The notes under the pieces were generated by a model. It had not been told where the DNA came from. It worked only from the letters and a program-made list of their open reading frames with translations, and ran no database searches. Shown in pieces: positions 1 to 37,100 of a stretch of 64,000 nucleotides of DNA. Position numbers and translations under genes: made by a program. Numbering within the stretch: the stretch's first letter is position 1; every line of letters begins with the position of its first letter. The stretch comes from Cinclus cinclus (taxonomy: Eukaryota; Chordata; Aves; Passeriformes; Cinclidae): NCBI RefSeq assembly GCF_963662255.1, contig NC_085051.1, positions 54,227,101 through 54,291,100 on the forward strand. The letters run 5' to 3'.

Positions 1-960
1 GTAAGTAACAAGCTGATACATGATAAAATGTCACCAATACAAATTGCTCTTGCAATAGTAAAAGCATCTAGTCTTTAAGAGCTGGGGAAATCAGCCAATA
101 TTCTGCTGCTAAAATCTTACTTGGATCACTTGTATTGCTTGAGTAGGCTTTTTTAAAGCATGTAATAATGTTTTAGAACCTGTATATGAAGGATAACTAC
201 AACTTTCATTGCAGAGTTTACTTACAACTGAATGGTACTCTAACATGTGTTTGTAATCCAGCATGTATTTTACTTATGTATATCTTCATTTTAGTAAACA
301 GAGCTAAACAAAAGTACCTGAATTTGTGAGGTTCATTAGTTATAGCTTTAAATCACCTACTAAAAAGTGAGATCCTGAGCAAGTGCTTTTCTTGTGCTGA
401 TATTGAATACAGTAATGATATTTTTATTTATTTTAAAGTGTGGACAGCACAACTGATTATCTGGATCTTAACTTTCTAAAAAAGATGGTGAATAAACTAG
501 AAAAAAAGCTTTTTAATTGTGTCTGGAAATATATAACTGCTAAGCAGCTAAATTAATTCCCTGTGAGTTCTAGAAAACTGCAAAAATTCTTTTAAAAAAG
601 ATTAAAATCTTGACAGTGTGCCTCAGAGTTCAATAAGCTTGCCACAGATTTATTTACTGAAAGCCTGGCAGATCTCAGGCCATGCTCTCACAGGCATAAA
701 TGACCATAACCATAACCATATTGCAATGCTCCTTTAACCTCTTTTTAAATATAAATCCTTCTGCATAATCTCCACTCCTTTATTGGCTGGAGTGATTTAA
801 GTTGAGCTCATTTCATTACAATGTGTCTCTAAATCTTTCCACAGGCTTTATGAACTCTTATTTCTGCGTATAATGTTTACTCAAATAGCTGAAATACTGT
901 AAAGAAGCCTCTAGTTTTGGTATCAGCTTGATTATTTGTTGGGCAGAGAGAAAGAAGCTG

Positions 961-1092
961 TGGATGTCCCATCCCTGGGAGTGTTCAAGGCTAGGTGGGA
1001 TGGGGCTTGGAGCAACCTGGTCTGGTGGAAGGCCCATGGCAGGGGACTTGGAATGAGATGATCTCTAAGAGCCCTTCCAACCCAAACCATTC
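961..1092 (+). mobile_element. CR1 LINE 3' fragment
   Basis: The sequence follows the avian CR1 3' region: GGATGGGGCTTGGAGCAACC, TGGTCTGGTGGAAGG, CCCATGGCAGGGGACTTGGA and CCCTTCCAACCCAAACCATT. It is a 5'-truncated scrap with no coding capacity. Confidence 0.9.
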
Positions 1093-4000
1093 ACCCATTA
1101 AAGGTCTCAGTCTAGGATGCCAGAGATTAAATAATGTTCACCTCTCTAGCCAGCAAAAAGAGATCTGAAGCAGCAATGTCTGTCACATCCCACCTGAAAC
1201 CCTTAAATCCTCAGGCAATCTGGGGTAACAGCCCAAATACAATTCTGTGGGGTATTTGCTCTGGTTTTTACATTCAGTGTTCATGAGGGAGGGATTTGGT
1301 AGCAAAGCCACCTGATGTGAGAGCTTATAGATGAATGGGGGGCACACTCACAGACTTGTAAGTGATTGCAGGTTTAGGTGGCAACCGAATGACTTCTTAA
1401 ATGTTGCTTAACTGTTTGACTTAGCATCTAAACTGGTGTTGAGAACCAACAGTTTCAAACAACAGTTGTTGAAAACAACCTTTTGAGAGTTTGGGCCAAA
1501 GTCTTCAGAAAATACTTACAGCACTGGGACATATAAAATTAGTAAAGTTAGTCTAACTCAAAGCAGTTAATGTTGAATCGTTCTCAAAAATACCCAAGGA
1601 CATCAGGAATCCTGAAGTCTGGACAAGCAGCTGCTGTGCTCAAATGTGATCCTTATGAGTAGCATTGGAGCAAAGATGGTCTTACTCACAGCTTTTGTAA
1701 GCTTACTGAAGCCTTACACACCTGTCCATGCTTATCAGATTAGTTTGTTAATCTAACAGAACATGCAAACACTTTTCATTTCGTCCTATGCACCACAGAG
1801 AAAACACATTACCACTCCCTTGTAATTTGCAGCAGGCTTTACATATTCGCAGGCTGTTATCATGTCACTTTTGGTCTCCTTTCTCCTAGACTAATACACT
1901 TTCAGCTTTTCAGCCTAGGGCTTTCCTAGTATTTGCATCCTAGGATTTTTTTACACCTGTGCTCATGCACTAGTGTATCTCTTCCCAATTTTCTTCAACT
2001 AGATCTCATCTTCCCCACTGTGCAGTGCTGGGTCTCCAGCTGGGCAGTTCAGCGGGGCTCAGGACAGGACACCTGAAAGGACACCTGCCTTCATCTTACA
2101 GGTTGTTCTTCCATCTCAGCAAGATATTTGGTTTCTTCTGCAACCATGTAAACGTTTTAACCCTTATTCAGAAAGGCATCCTGCTCTCCAGGATGATACT
2201 TGTTGCTTTCATCTTCATTCACCTACACATTCGATAAATACACTTTTTTGCACACTTTAAGTCTTTCATGGAAACAGAAAATAAAATGGAACCACAAACA
2301 CTGCCTTTCTGTGTACTTTGATGTGTACTTTATCCAAATAATTAGTTCTTTATTACTCTACAAGTACAGCTCTTCATGTGCTTTTCGCCCATTTTACCAT
2401 TTTTGTCAGGGATGTGAACAAACACATGTTTAGTAAAAAAACAGTCCTGAAAGGAAACAGTATAGTTTCAGTTAATTTATTCTGAAGTAAATCTAAAGTG
2501 CACTACTTTAATCATGTGCACATATTTTTCTTTTATTAGTCACCCAAAAGTAAAAAGCACTGCATTTTTTTATGTGAGAAGGCAAATGCTTGATGTTTTT
2601 TTCTGTGAAATTGCAAAGGTCAAGTGTTGCCAGATGAATTGGTTTTAATGGAGGAGCTCTGAGGAACAGGGAGCTAATCTGAGACACCAATTCTGATTAC
2701 TGAGCTAACAGCTCATTCCCTTCTTTATCAGCACCCAGCATCAGGTGACTCACAGGGGCCAGGGCTGCTGCCTTCCGTGGCACTTACAAGTCTCATGGCA
2801 CTCTGCGTGACCTCACCATTAATATCTTACTCAATTTAAAAGTCAAACATTTGCTTTTAACTAAGCAAAATCTGCCTTGGAGATCTGTTTTTTTTTTCTA
2901 TCTCACACATCAAAATGTATTTAAATTAATTGATTTCAGTGGACTTCAGTTTTTTAACTTGGTGATGGAAGTGTGTTTCTTGGTGTCTCACTTCAGATAA
3001 CTAAGCTGCTTCATATTATTTCTATGCTGAGTTAAATCGCTTGAATTTTTATATTGAGAAGTGTTCTCCTGGCATTGATTAGTTTGCTTTCAAAGTGTCC
3101 AGTATTTTTACATGTAAAACCGTTTACAGAAATAGAAGGTTTGACATTGGTGGCACCAGAAAGAAAATAAAACTGGAGTTTATGACCATCTCAGGATGAC
3201 AGTGGATGTATCATTTTTTTAAGATATATGAAAGTTATAAATGTATTATTTGCAGCTGAGAGCCACAAAGACCACACAGCAGAAAAGTCTGTCATCTCCT
3301 GTCAAAAAGACCAGAGTCTGTCCTTAAGCAGGGCAACTTACATGTGGTTGTGTCAGGATGGTTTGCTTTTAGAAAAACAAGAACATAACCAAAACCCAAC
3401 AAAATGCAAGAAAAGCAATAACATTAATCTGTAAAAATATTTGAGTTATTATACTAATAGGAGTAGAGCACCATAAAGAGAGGGGAAAAAACCAAAACTG
3501 CAAGAATGGCGATGCTAAATGCCACAAAAATGGTAATAAATAGAACTCCAGTATCCTCTCTGACTCCAAAATGTAGCTGTAAACAGCTGCTTCTGGAGAA
3601 GAACACCACCAGGAATATGTATTTTTGAAGCAAAGGATGTTTTTGTATTCTGTCTGTGTGGAGCTGACTTGCAAGTCATCAGTTTTGAGGAGAATTAGAG
3701 GAGAATCAGTGAGGGAACTAAGTGATGTTACTGCTACATTTCACTGTCCTTGGGGCTCCTGTTTTCAAATTGTAAAAAAAACTATAAACACAATGCCTGA
3801 CAAATATTTATTCTACAGTGAGATGACACAGTTTTAATTATTTATGGACAAAATTGTTTTGTTATTAAGTTGCAAAAAATACTGAAACATGCCAGAGCAG
3901 TGAGGGAAGCTTTAAAGGAAAATTTGAAAGAAAATAAAGCCTGGAGGTGAATGAAACTGGAGTAAACTACAAAAGGGAAAAGCAAAAGCCAAACCAGATC

Positions 4001-4463
4001 ACTCTGGCACTGGCTCCCTTTGACAACTATCAAGACAGACGAAATGCAGTAGACATGGATTTCATTAAGACACTCAATGTCATGCAGAGTATGGGCTGAG
4101 AACGATTACAAAGGCAGCTAGATAAGTCATTAACAATAATTTCTGTTGCTCAGCAGGACCAGACTGCATGCATATGTTTAAGGAGTTGACAGACCAGTGC
4201 ATAAGTTTTTCAGATGAGGTCCACAAGCTGTCACTGTGTGTCTGGGAAAAGAAAACGGCCAGTTTTGGCTGTTCCCACGTGAGATAGAGCAAGTTCAAGC
4301 TTCAGTGGTCTGGTGTTGGGCAGCTTTAGACTGCTTGGTACCCGGGCAAGAAGCCCAAAGAGCAAAGCTTATGTTCGAGGAGTTGTGGCCAGACCATTTT
4401 GTGTATATTAGACCACAGAAATCAAATGTCTTAAAAGAATTCATGGTAACAAATTCCTGTATT

Positions 4464-4640
4464 TGATCTGGCTAAGATGGAATTAATTTTCCCCATAGCA
4501 GCCCTCCTAGAGCTGTGCTTTGCATTGGTAGCTGGAAGGGTGTTGATAACACCAGTGTTTTGGCTAGTGCTGAGTGCTGCTTGCACAGCATCAAGGCTGT
4601 CTAGCCAAAATTCCTCCATACAAAAGCAGGCTGTGGGAGG
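4464..4640 (+). mobile_element. Probable ERVL-type LTR fragment
   Basis: The stretch from ATCTGGCTAAGATGG through TTAATTTTCCCCATAGCAGC, GTTGATAACACCAGTGTTTT and CACAGCATCAAGGCTGTCT resembles avian ERVL long terminal repeats as I remember them. Only part of one LTR is seen, with no internal viral genes nearby. The boundaries are approximate. Confidence 0.5.
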
Positions 4641-5014
4641 GGACTGATCTGATCAAAGGGTCTACTCGGGTAAAACCAAGAGAAAGGAGCAGGAAGGGGG
4701 CCATTTATTATTTATGACATTTGTCTTCCAGAGCAACCATTACATGTGCAGAAGCCCTGCTTCCTAGGAAGAGGTCAAACACCGTTTGCTGATGGGAAAT
4801 AGAGAATTACATCTTTGGGGTTTTTCCTTTGCTTGTGTGCACATGGCCTTTGCTTTTGCTTCAGAAAACTGCCTTTATCTTGACCCACAATGAGTTTTGT
4901 CATCTTATTTTCTCTGCCCCCATTCTGTTGAGGAGGGGAGCAATAGAGCAGCTCAGGGAGCAACAGCTCCAGCCAAGGTCAACCCACCACACATGCTTCA
5001 AACCGAAATAATAG

Positions 5015-5095
5015 TAAAAATGAAAAGGTTAAAATAATAAATAAGGTTAATAAAAAGTTTTAAAAGGTCAATAAAAGGTTAAAATTGTATAATGA
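5015..5095. repeat. A-rich imperfect tandem repeat (GGTTAAxAA type)
   Basis: Repeats of AGGTTAA(T)AAAA-like units, such as aaaaggttaaaat, aaggttaataaaaag and aaaaggtcaataaaagg, run for about 80 bp. This is simple low-complexity DNA. Confidence 0.6.
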
Positions 5096-6699
5096 AAAAT
5101 TCTAAAACCCAAGCTGGAGTCTCATCTCTCAGGCCACATTAGAATGCACATGGCATCTGGCTATGAATATATACATGAAACGCCAAGTAGCTGAATTGTG
5201 CATGTGAAGTGCCAATGGCAGAAAGAGGCAGTGGTATTTCAGTTTGTGAGATACCAGCACTGCAGTGAGGTGTGGGAAAGGAGCTCACTCTCACCACTTA
5301 CGTGAAACTTGGCAAGTCCAGGAATGTCTTAGGTGAGATATTTCCATCTGAAAAGAGAAGATTAATTGCCTGGCAGAAGGTAACAGGGAGCTTGACATGG
5401 ACCACAGTGTACAGAAACATGAGCAAATATCAGAACAGGTGCAGGGCCAGCAGGTGAGAATGATCAGCAATTTGAGAGTCTGCCTTGAGAGAAAAGCAAA
5501 AAAATTTTGTCCTTTTCTGCTGAACAAAACAAAGCTGGAGACTGGATGCAATTCTGTCTAGAAATAAACACACAGGGAAGGGAAAGGAAGAAGCATTTAA
5601 ACTAAATGGCAACATCAGCATAGAACATATGGGTATAAATCAGCCAGAAGGCTGGAAATTAGCAGAGGTTTCTAACTAGAACAGCTCTGGAACTTATTCA
5701 GTAGGAACAGTGAGGTGATTTCACTGACTGCAGAAGCCAGAGAACTAGGCTCAAATATCAGGAGTTCCCTTCCTGTGTTCTCTTCCATATTCATTCTCTG
5801 CTACATACTAAGCTGGAGCATGCAGAGTGTTAAATCTTCTCCACCTCTTTTTCGAAGAAATGCTGCAAACGCTAGAATTGCAGTAGAGCGAGTGTCTTCT
5901 CCTTTTGCCATCATGAATCCCTACAAGGTACTGGAGTCTGGATTATGTCCTATACATGCACATACATAAATGCATACACATATGTTTATAGGCATGGGTA
6001 GAAATTTACATGCACACATACAAAGCACACATATGCATGTTTGAAGGGGGCTGTACACATTGGATATTTTTAGTTCTCAGGAGTTCATTAGAGTATTCCA
6101 ATAGTTTATTTTCATCCTTCTGCCAGAGTAACAGGTTGTGGAACTACCCTTCTGCATTTTGACCGCTGCACAAACCATGTGCTTGTGTGATCTCATAAAT
6201 ATCACAGCATCTCATCTGAGTCAGAGTGTAAGAGAGGGAATGTGTCACTGGAAAATGCTGAATTTCTGTCCCTTGGTCTCTTGGTAGGAATCGCACGCAA
6301 TTGCCAGGAGGAGCATGGAAGCAGCAGCTGGTGCAGTTCCCCCTGCACTGAAGCTGCAGCCTGGTATGTTCTGCTGTTTTGCCTCTGTGCCTGTGTGTGT
6401 ATGCTGGTACATATGTGCATTTGTGCACCTCACACTAACACTGGTGCATGTTCTTCAGACTAGTCTGTTAACCTTACACATTTCAACCTGCTTTTTTAAA
6501 GGACACTGTGCCAACATGCCTGGAGCTACAGGGCATGTGCTGTAGAAAAAGCCAAGCCAAGCCTGTGACTCGTGTGTGAGGAAGGGGTTATAGGTGACAG
6601 GCATGGTCTGTTTGCCTGTCACAGCAGAGAAGTGGTCACTTAAATCTGTCCTTGTGACGCAGGTCCACATGCCTCGCTTGTTTATCTGTCTCAAAGGGA

Positions 6700-7480
6700 T
6701 GGCCCTGTGATTTTTTTTTCGGGTCAGTGTGTGAGTGTATGTGTGGGTGTGCATGCGTGCCTTGCCAAAACAGTCTCGAGTATCTCAGGCCATGGAACAG
6801 ACTCTGTATGTGCCTGTCAACCGGTAAGTGCCAGTTCAGTAACAACAGTCATATGTATTTTAGGCCAATGTGTGTGTCAGTCAAACTCAGAGTGCGCCTG
6901 CCTGCCTGTTTCTCAGGCCAGCGAGAGGATGTTTGTGTCTCATGATCCCTGCCAGGGCCACAGGATACTCTGAGTATACCTGTGCACATGCCAGGCTTCT
7001 CTGAGTGTGCAGTTCCCTGCATGTCTGACAGCAACAGTCCCAAATGCCTCAGGGGAACATCTGTCTTGCAGTGACAGCAGCCTGTGTTCCTCGGGCTGGT
7101 GTCTTTCTGTCTGTCAGTGACACAGGGTCATGCACCTCAGGACTGCGTGTGTGTGTGTCTCACAGGGACAACAGCTCCTGTGCCTAAGACCCTGCCACCT
7201 CAGTAACAGCGACAGTGCTTGTGTCACAGTGACAGTCATGTACCTCAGTACAACACATCCGTGTCCAAACATCCGCATGACATGGCCCCAAAAGCCTCAG
7301 ACTGCTGCGACAGCCACATGCTTTGAACCCATGTGCTGTGACTGCCATGCAGCCCCTGACAGAGTGACACAGCTTCACATCCCTGTGTGACAGCACTTCA
7401 CAGCCCAATGTCTGTCCATCTGTCTGTCCAGACCACAGATTCAACTCAGACTCATGTACCTGCCTGAGGGTGACACAGCC
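6700..7480. repeat. Diverged ancestral tandem repeat field
   Basis: A degenerate motif of the form CAGTGACA, some 15 bases, then CCTCAG recurs with roughly 40-48 bp spacing. Examples lie near 7029, 7070, 7116, 7163 and 7225. Between copies there are TGTGTG tracts. It looks like an old minisatellite decayed by substitution, and its period is close to that of the sharp array at 7650-8705. Confidence 0.55.
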
Positions 7481-7649
7481 TGTACCCTTCTGAGGGGTCC
7501 ATTATATGCATGCCCGGGAGCTGTGCACTCCTGTCAGTTCCACAGTCTCTGTCAGCTGTGCCTGTGTGCAAGGGGACCGTGAGTCTGAGGGGACCATGCT
7601 TGAGTGGGGTGCTCCACGTGCATGTATGTAAGGAACTGTGTCTGTGAGG

Positions 7650-8705
7650 CTCAACAGTGTGTGCTGTGTGTGTGTGTGAGGGACTGTGTCTGTGCTGTGA
7701 GGCACTACAGTGTGCTCTGTGTGTGAGAGGGACTGTGTCTGTGCTGTGGGGCACTACAGTGTGTGCTGTGTGTGTGTGAGGGACCGTGTCTGTGCTGTGG
7801 GGCACTACAGTGTGCTCTGTGTGTGTGAGGGACTGTGTCTGTGCTGTGGGGCACTACAGTGTGTGCTGTGTGTGTGTGAGGGACCGTGTCTGTGCTGTGG
7901 GGCACTACAGTGTGTGCTGTGTGTGTGTGAGGGACTGTCTGTGCTGTGAGGCACTACAGTGTGTGCTGTGTGTGTGTGAGGGACCGTGTCTGTGCTGTGG
8001 GGCACTACAGTGTGTGCTGTGTGTGTGTGAGGGACTGTCTGTGCTGTGGGGCACTACAGTGTGTGCTGTGTGTGTGTGAGGGACCGTGTCTGTGCTGTGG
8101 GGCACTACAGTGTGTGCTGTGTGTGTGTGAGGGAATGTGTCTGTGCTGTGGGGCACTACAGTGTGTGCTGTGTGTGTGTGAGGGAATGTGTCTGTGCTGT
8201 GGGGCACTACAGTGTGTGCTGTGTGTGTGTGAGGGACTGTGTCTGTGCTGTGGGGCACTACAGTGTGTGCTGTGTGTGTGAGGGACTGTGTGCTGTGAGG
8301 CACTACAGTGTGCTCTGTGTGTGAGAGGGACTGTGTCTGTGCTGTGAGGCACTACAGTGTGCTCTGTGTGTGTGAGGGACTGTGTCTGTGCTGTGGGGCA
8401 CTACAGTGTGTGCTGTGTGTGTGTGAGGGACCGTGTCTGTGCTGTGGGGCACTACAGTGTGTGCTGTGTGTGTGAGGGACTGTGTCTGTGCTGTGAGGCA
8501 CTACAGTGTGTGCTGTGTGTGTGAGGGACTGTGTCTGTGCTGTGAGACACTACAGTGTGTGCTGTGTGTGTGAGGGACTGTCTGTGCTGTGAGGCACTAC
8601 AGTGTGCTCTGTGTGTGTGTGAGGGACTGTGTCTGTGCTGTGGGGCACTACAGTGTGTGCTGTGTGTGTGAGGGACCGTGTCTGTGCTGTGGGGCACTAC
8701 AGTGT
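7650..8705. repeat. Minisatellite, 21 copies of a 45-52 bp GT-rich unit
   Basis: The anchor GCACTACAG recurs at 7702, 7751, 7802, 7851, 7902, 7951, 8002, 8051, 8102, 8153, 8204, 8255, 8300, 8349, 8398, 8450, 8499, 8547 (variant), 8594, 8645 and 8693. Each unit has a (TG)n tract, then GTGAGGGAC and GTCTGTGCTGTG. In the left half spacing alternates 49 and 51 bp, which indicates dimeric amplification. The + strand is G/T-rich with very few C. ORFs in all frames, including Thr/His-rich ones on the minus strand, are products of the repeat. Confidence 0.95.
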
Positions 8706-8988
8706 GTGCGGTATGCGCGTGTTTCAGGGGACTGTGTCCGTGAGAGTCCTGTGAGCCCGTGTGGCTGTGTGCCGGGGCGTGTGCGGACCGCTCTTGCGAG
8801 CGCGGCCGACTGAGGCGGAGGGGGAGGCCGGACCGGGGGGGGCAGCGGCCCCGCACGTCAGCGCGGCGCAGGGCGGGCGGCGGCGCCCTTAAATGCGGCG
8901 GCGCGGCGCGGGCAGCGCGTAGGGCTCGGCGGCGGCAGCGGGGAGCGAGGCGGCGGCGGCCAAAGGCACAGCCACCCTCCGACCCAGC

Positions 8989-33635
<24,647 letters not shown>

Positions 33636-34110
33636 ATAAATGAAGAACTTCAGTGATGAGAAGCACAACTTGGCGTTCATCGGTTCCTTACTCCTTCCTC
33701 TTTAAATGGAAATGCTATTTAAAACAAACAAATTCTTCTAGGAATTATATAGAAACACAACATATATTCTGTATTGTAACATTTTATTTAAGTTCTCAGT
33801 AAATTCAGTGTAAAATCTCCTTGGTGTCCATCATTTAAAAAGTCAAAAAAAGTGTTTCTAACAAAATACGGAAATATTTTTTTCAACTGATCCATGTTAC
33901 TATTTGAAAGTACTTTACACCTATATAGTATTTCTCCTTGCTGAAACCAGTATTAAGCCTTTTCCAGTAATTATTGGGTGGGTAACGTTAGAATTGTAAA
34001 GCTTGCATTTTTTCTTTAAAATATCTATGTATCTGGGTTGGCAGTATGAGGGCAGATACCATGCACTGAAATTGGTTGGATTATAAAGATTTTCAGTTAA
34101 TAAAATTCAG
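33636..34110 (+). other. ADSS1: ADSS1 3' UTR (extent inferred)
   Basis: No coding sequence follows the stop. AATAAA occurs just after the stop codon, which is too early to be useful. A better candidate is at 34099-34104 (ttAATAAAattc), and another is at 34603-34608. The first good site would give a 3' UTR of about 480 nt; which site is used cannot be decided from sequence. Confidence 0.45.
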
Positions 34111-37100
34111 CAAAGTTAGGTGGCTGTTTTTGACTGCACAAAGCAAAGCAAACACAATTATATAATTTTTATAATGTTTTTTGATAGCCCACTAAAATGA
34201 ATGGAGAGCAGCTAAAATGTAAAATGTATTTATCATAAAGCATGTCGTAGTAACTGAGATAACATCTGTAAAGGGGCCAAACTGGAGAAAGCTGACCTGT
34301 GTAATAATTCTTTGAACTATTCTGTGTACTAACAGTGTGGAGACTATCAGGTATGTAGCCTTTCTTTTATGCAATAGGGAAAGGAATGAGTGAAGGTGGA
34401 AGGAAGAGAGTCCTCGGGGTATAAAACACATGAGGAGAGTGGAGCTGAGACAGCACGCTGCTTTTTCTCCATAAACCTGGGACATTTCTTCCTGATAATC
34501 CTGTGATTGAAGTTTCCCAAGTTCTACTGTGGTACTCTGTTGAGGAGCTTGGGACTTGTAGCTCTGTAAGGCACTCGCTTCCACAGCTCATAGGTTTCCA
34601 AGAATAAATCAATGCATGACTCAATGATGACTGCTGCAGTATTTACACCCCTCACACATTTTGACCTTCCTCAGCAAAATGTAATGCCTATTTATAGAAG
34701 GGGATGACACGTGGCAGCCAGGGCTGGGACATGTAGAAGCTGTGGAGAGGTCCCACCATCTCCAAGAATGTACTTGGACTTCTTTGTGGATCTTCTAATT
34801 TGTAATGGTTATGCATCAAAAGCTCTCAAAAAAGTCCTACCTCTTGTAGAGGGAAGAAGATTATTCTAGAGATGGAGTTACTCCCTAACTGCAAAGTTCT
34901 CCAAGTAGATGTTCCTTTTTTATATGTCTCTGAGAGCTATAACAGTATTTTTGTATCATTCCCATGGGCTGTGGAAACGGCATCACATCCTCAGTGATGC
35001 CATTATGTAGTGTATAAAAACAGGCTTTTTCTGACATGGTAATTCCAAGGGTACACATGATGAGACTTGACATTAGAAATGGGGAAAAAAGAAAACCTGT
35101 CAGGAGGATCTTGTGCCATACTCATCCCCATTTGTCTTCTCTCACTCAATGTCAAATACCAGATAATGGTCAAAGCCACTTGTGTCAAGGAACACTTCTA
35201 AAAGTACCAGTGCAAAGCACTGTTTACAGATGTTTTGCTGCTTGTAAGGCAGAATTCTTCCACCATCCAGCTCTGGTGCCGTCTCTCCATGCCCCAGTTC
35301 TTTACAGAGTCTGGCTAAATGCACAAAGCAAATACCCTTTTTCTCTAAAAAAACCCCAACAGAACAGATCCCAAAGCTGTGAATCCTTACATCTGATTTA
35401 ACTTTGTCCATCTTCGACAAATTGTTTAATCTCACTGCTGCTGGTTTTGTAATCTGTAAAATTGCAATTAGTAATACATCCTCACCTCTTCAACACTGCC
35501 TTTTGGAGTTCCCTGGGTCAAGCCCTGCAGCCCTTGATCTGAACGGAGGAGGAAGGTCTCCCTATCGTATCTATGGCTGTTCTGATGAAAGACCAATGAG
35601 ATTTCTGACCTTATTTAATGTTTTCAAAGCACTTCTGAAAGGTACTTGGTAAGTGCTAATTATCACAAGCACTGTGAAGTGTGCCTCATTTATAGGAGGC
35701 ATTTTAAGCATAAAGAGGTACTTTAAGCATAAAGACTCTTGGAGATACAGTAATTAAGTTTTGTTTTCCCATGGCTTAACCCTGTGACATTTGCCTTCTG
35801 AATAATCTAGAGCTGTTCCTTTTCTTGGCCCCATCTTCCTCCTGCATTTTGCTGGGAGGTGGCTGCTATATTTAAGCTTTCCTTGATTTATAGGCAAAGT
35901 CCACAGTGACTAACGAGCCACTTGGTGTGCTGAATAACTGGATCAAATGGTCAACTCTAAACTGAGTATTTGGCATATTGAAGACAATTGCTTTTATAGT
36001 GTAATTTTCACAGGATTACTTTCCACCTGATCTTTTTATTTTCCATTTTTCCATTAAGTATCCCTTAGATCCACGCAGCCTGTCCTCGCTTTCAAGGATT
36101 CATCAAAAAAACTCAGTGATGTTGTCAGTGAGCATGATGTAACAGGCAATTATCCCATGACTTACTCTGTTACCATAAAAGTAATATCATGCATTTTATT
36201 TCATTTCATAGCAAGGATATTTTAAATAAAAGTTCTGCTCCTGTTAAATTGTACATGTGCTGTCATTGAGTCAAATGTGAATAAGTTCAGGCTTTATCAA
36301 AAAGCTCTTTTAATCTGCTGAGAGATACAGTGCTTAATAGGAACATTTTAACATAAATTTCCTTTAATTTTGTCTGTTCTCTATGTATGTTATTTTGTAT
36401 TGTTTGGAATTTCATTTAATAACAATCACTGTGATGAATTTAACTACTTCATTCTCCCCAGCCAGATTCAATAATAATGGCTAAAACTGGCTGATGCATC
36501 ATCCTGTTTGATATCTGGATGGAAGAAGAAGGGTAAACGTTTACTGAAAAGCAATAATTTGTGGTAAAGATTATAGTTTTTGAAAGTAGCAATTACAGAT
36601 TCACTCCTGCACAGTAATGTTTTTGAGATATTTTCTGACACTTACCCTTACAATATGGCTTTCCTAGTCAGATATACACATCCTAACACATTCAGGATAG
36701 GATTTTGAAGCTTTTGTAGTTTTAAAATTTGGTCTTACAGTTCTGGCATAATGCACTTTATAAGAAGAAAGAAAATTAAGCATTTCCATAGTAATGTGCA
36801 ACCTATACTTACGCCTTATGCAGATTTTTTTTAGATTATTTTTATTTTGTCCTTGAAGATGTATTAAAACAGATTTAAAGTAACAGTGCTTGGTCTCTAT
36901 TTCTCTTATTTTTAACAAATTAAACTTAATACAAAAACCTAGTTTAATATTTCATGAATTTTAGAAAATAAGTAGCGGCATTAGTGAATGAAGGTACGTT
37001 TTCTCTCTGTCTGCAAATTTTTAGTGTTTGTCCTTTTTTCACAAATTCCACAAACTTTGTCTCCCTTTCCCATTTACAAACTGAGCACGGATCTACCTTT

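Larger units (their letters stand above)
1..6700. other. Upstream flank, no gene recognised
   Basis: This stretch is AT-rich with only short, unrecognised ORFs. It contains a CR1 3' fragment (961-1092), a probable LTR fragment (4464-4640) and an A-rich imperfect repeat (about 5015-5095). In mammals INF2 lies upstream of ADSS1, but I found no INF2-like exon. The first six bases read GTAAGT, a perfect splice-donor hexamer, so the window might begin just after an exon; that is not proof. Confidence 0.6.

Noticed and set aside
5816..5930. Possible small exon encoding SPPLFRRNAANARIAVERV followed by GTACTG
   Set aside because: It looked exon-like, but I recognise no family, there is no convincing acceptor, and neighbouring ADSS1 starts 3 kb later with its own promoter.
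7650..8705. Possible CRISPR-like array
   Set aside because: The copies are contiguous with no unique spacers, and the surrounding genome is vertebrate.
7452..8752. Multiple Thr/His-rich and Cys/Val-rich ORFs on both strands (for example 7905-8303 minus)
   Set aside because: They are the minisatellite read in different frames. Units of 51 bp (17 codons) without stops keep frames open; no coding signature or start context exists.
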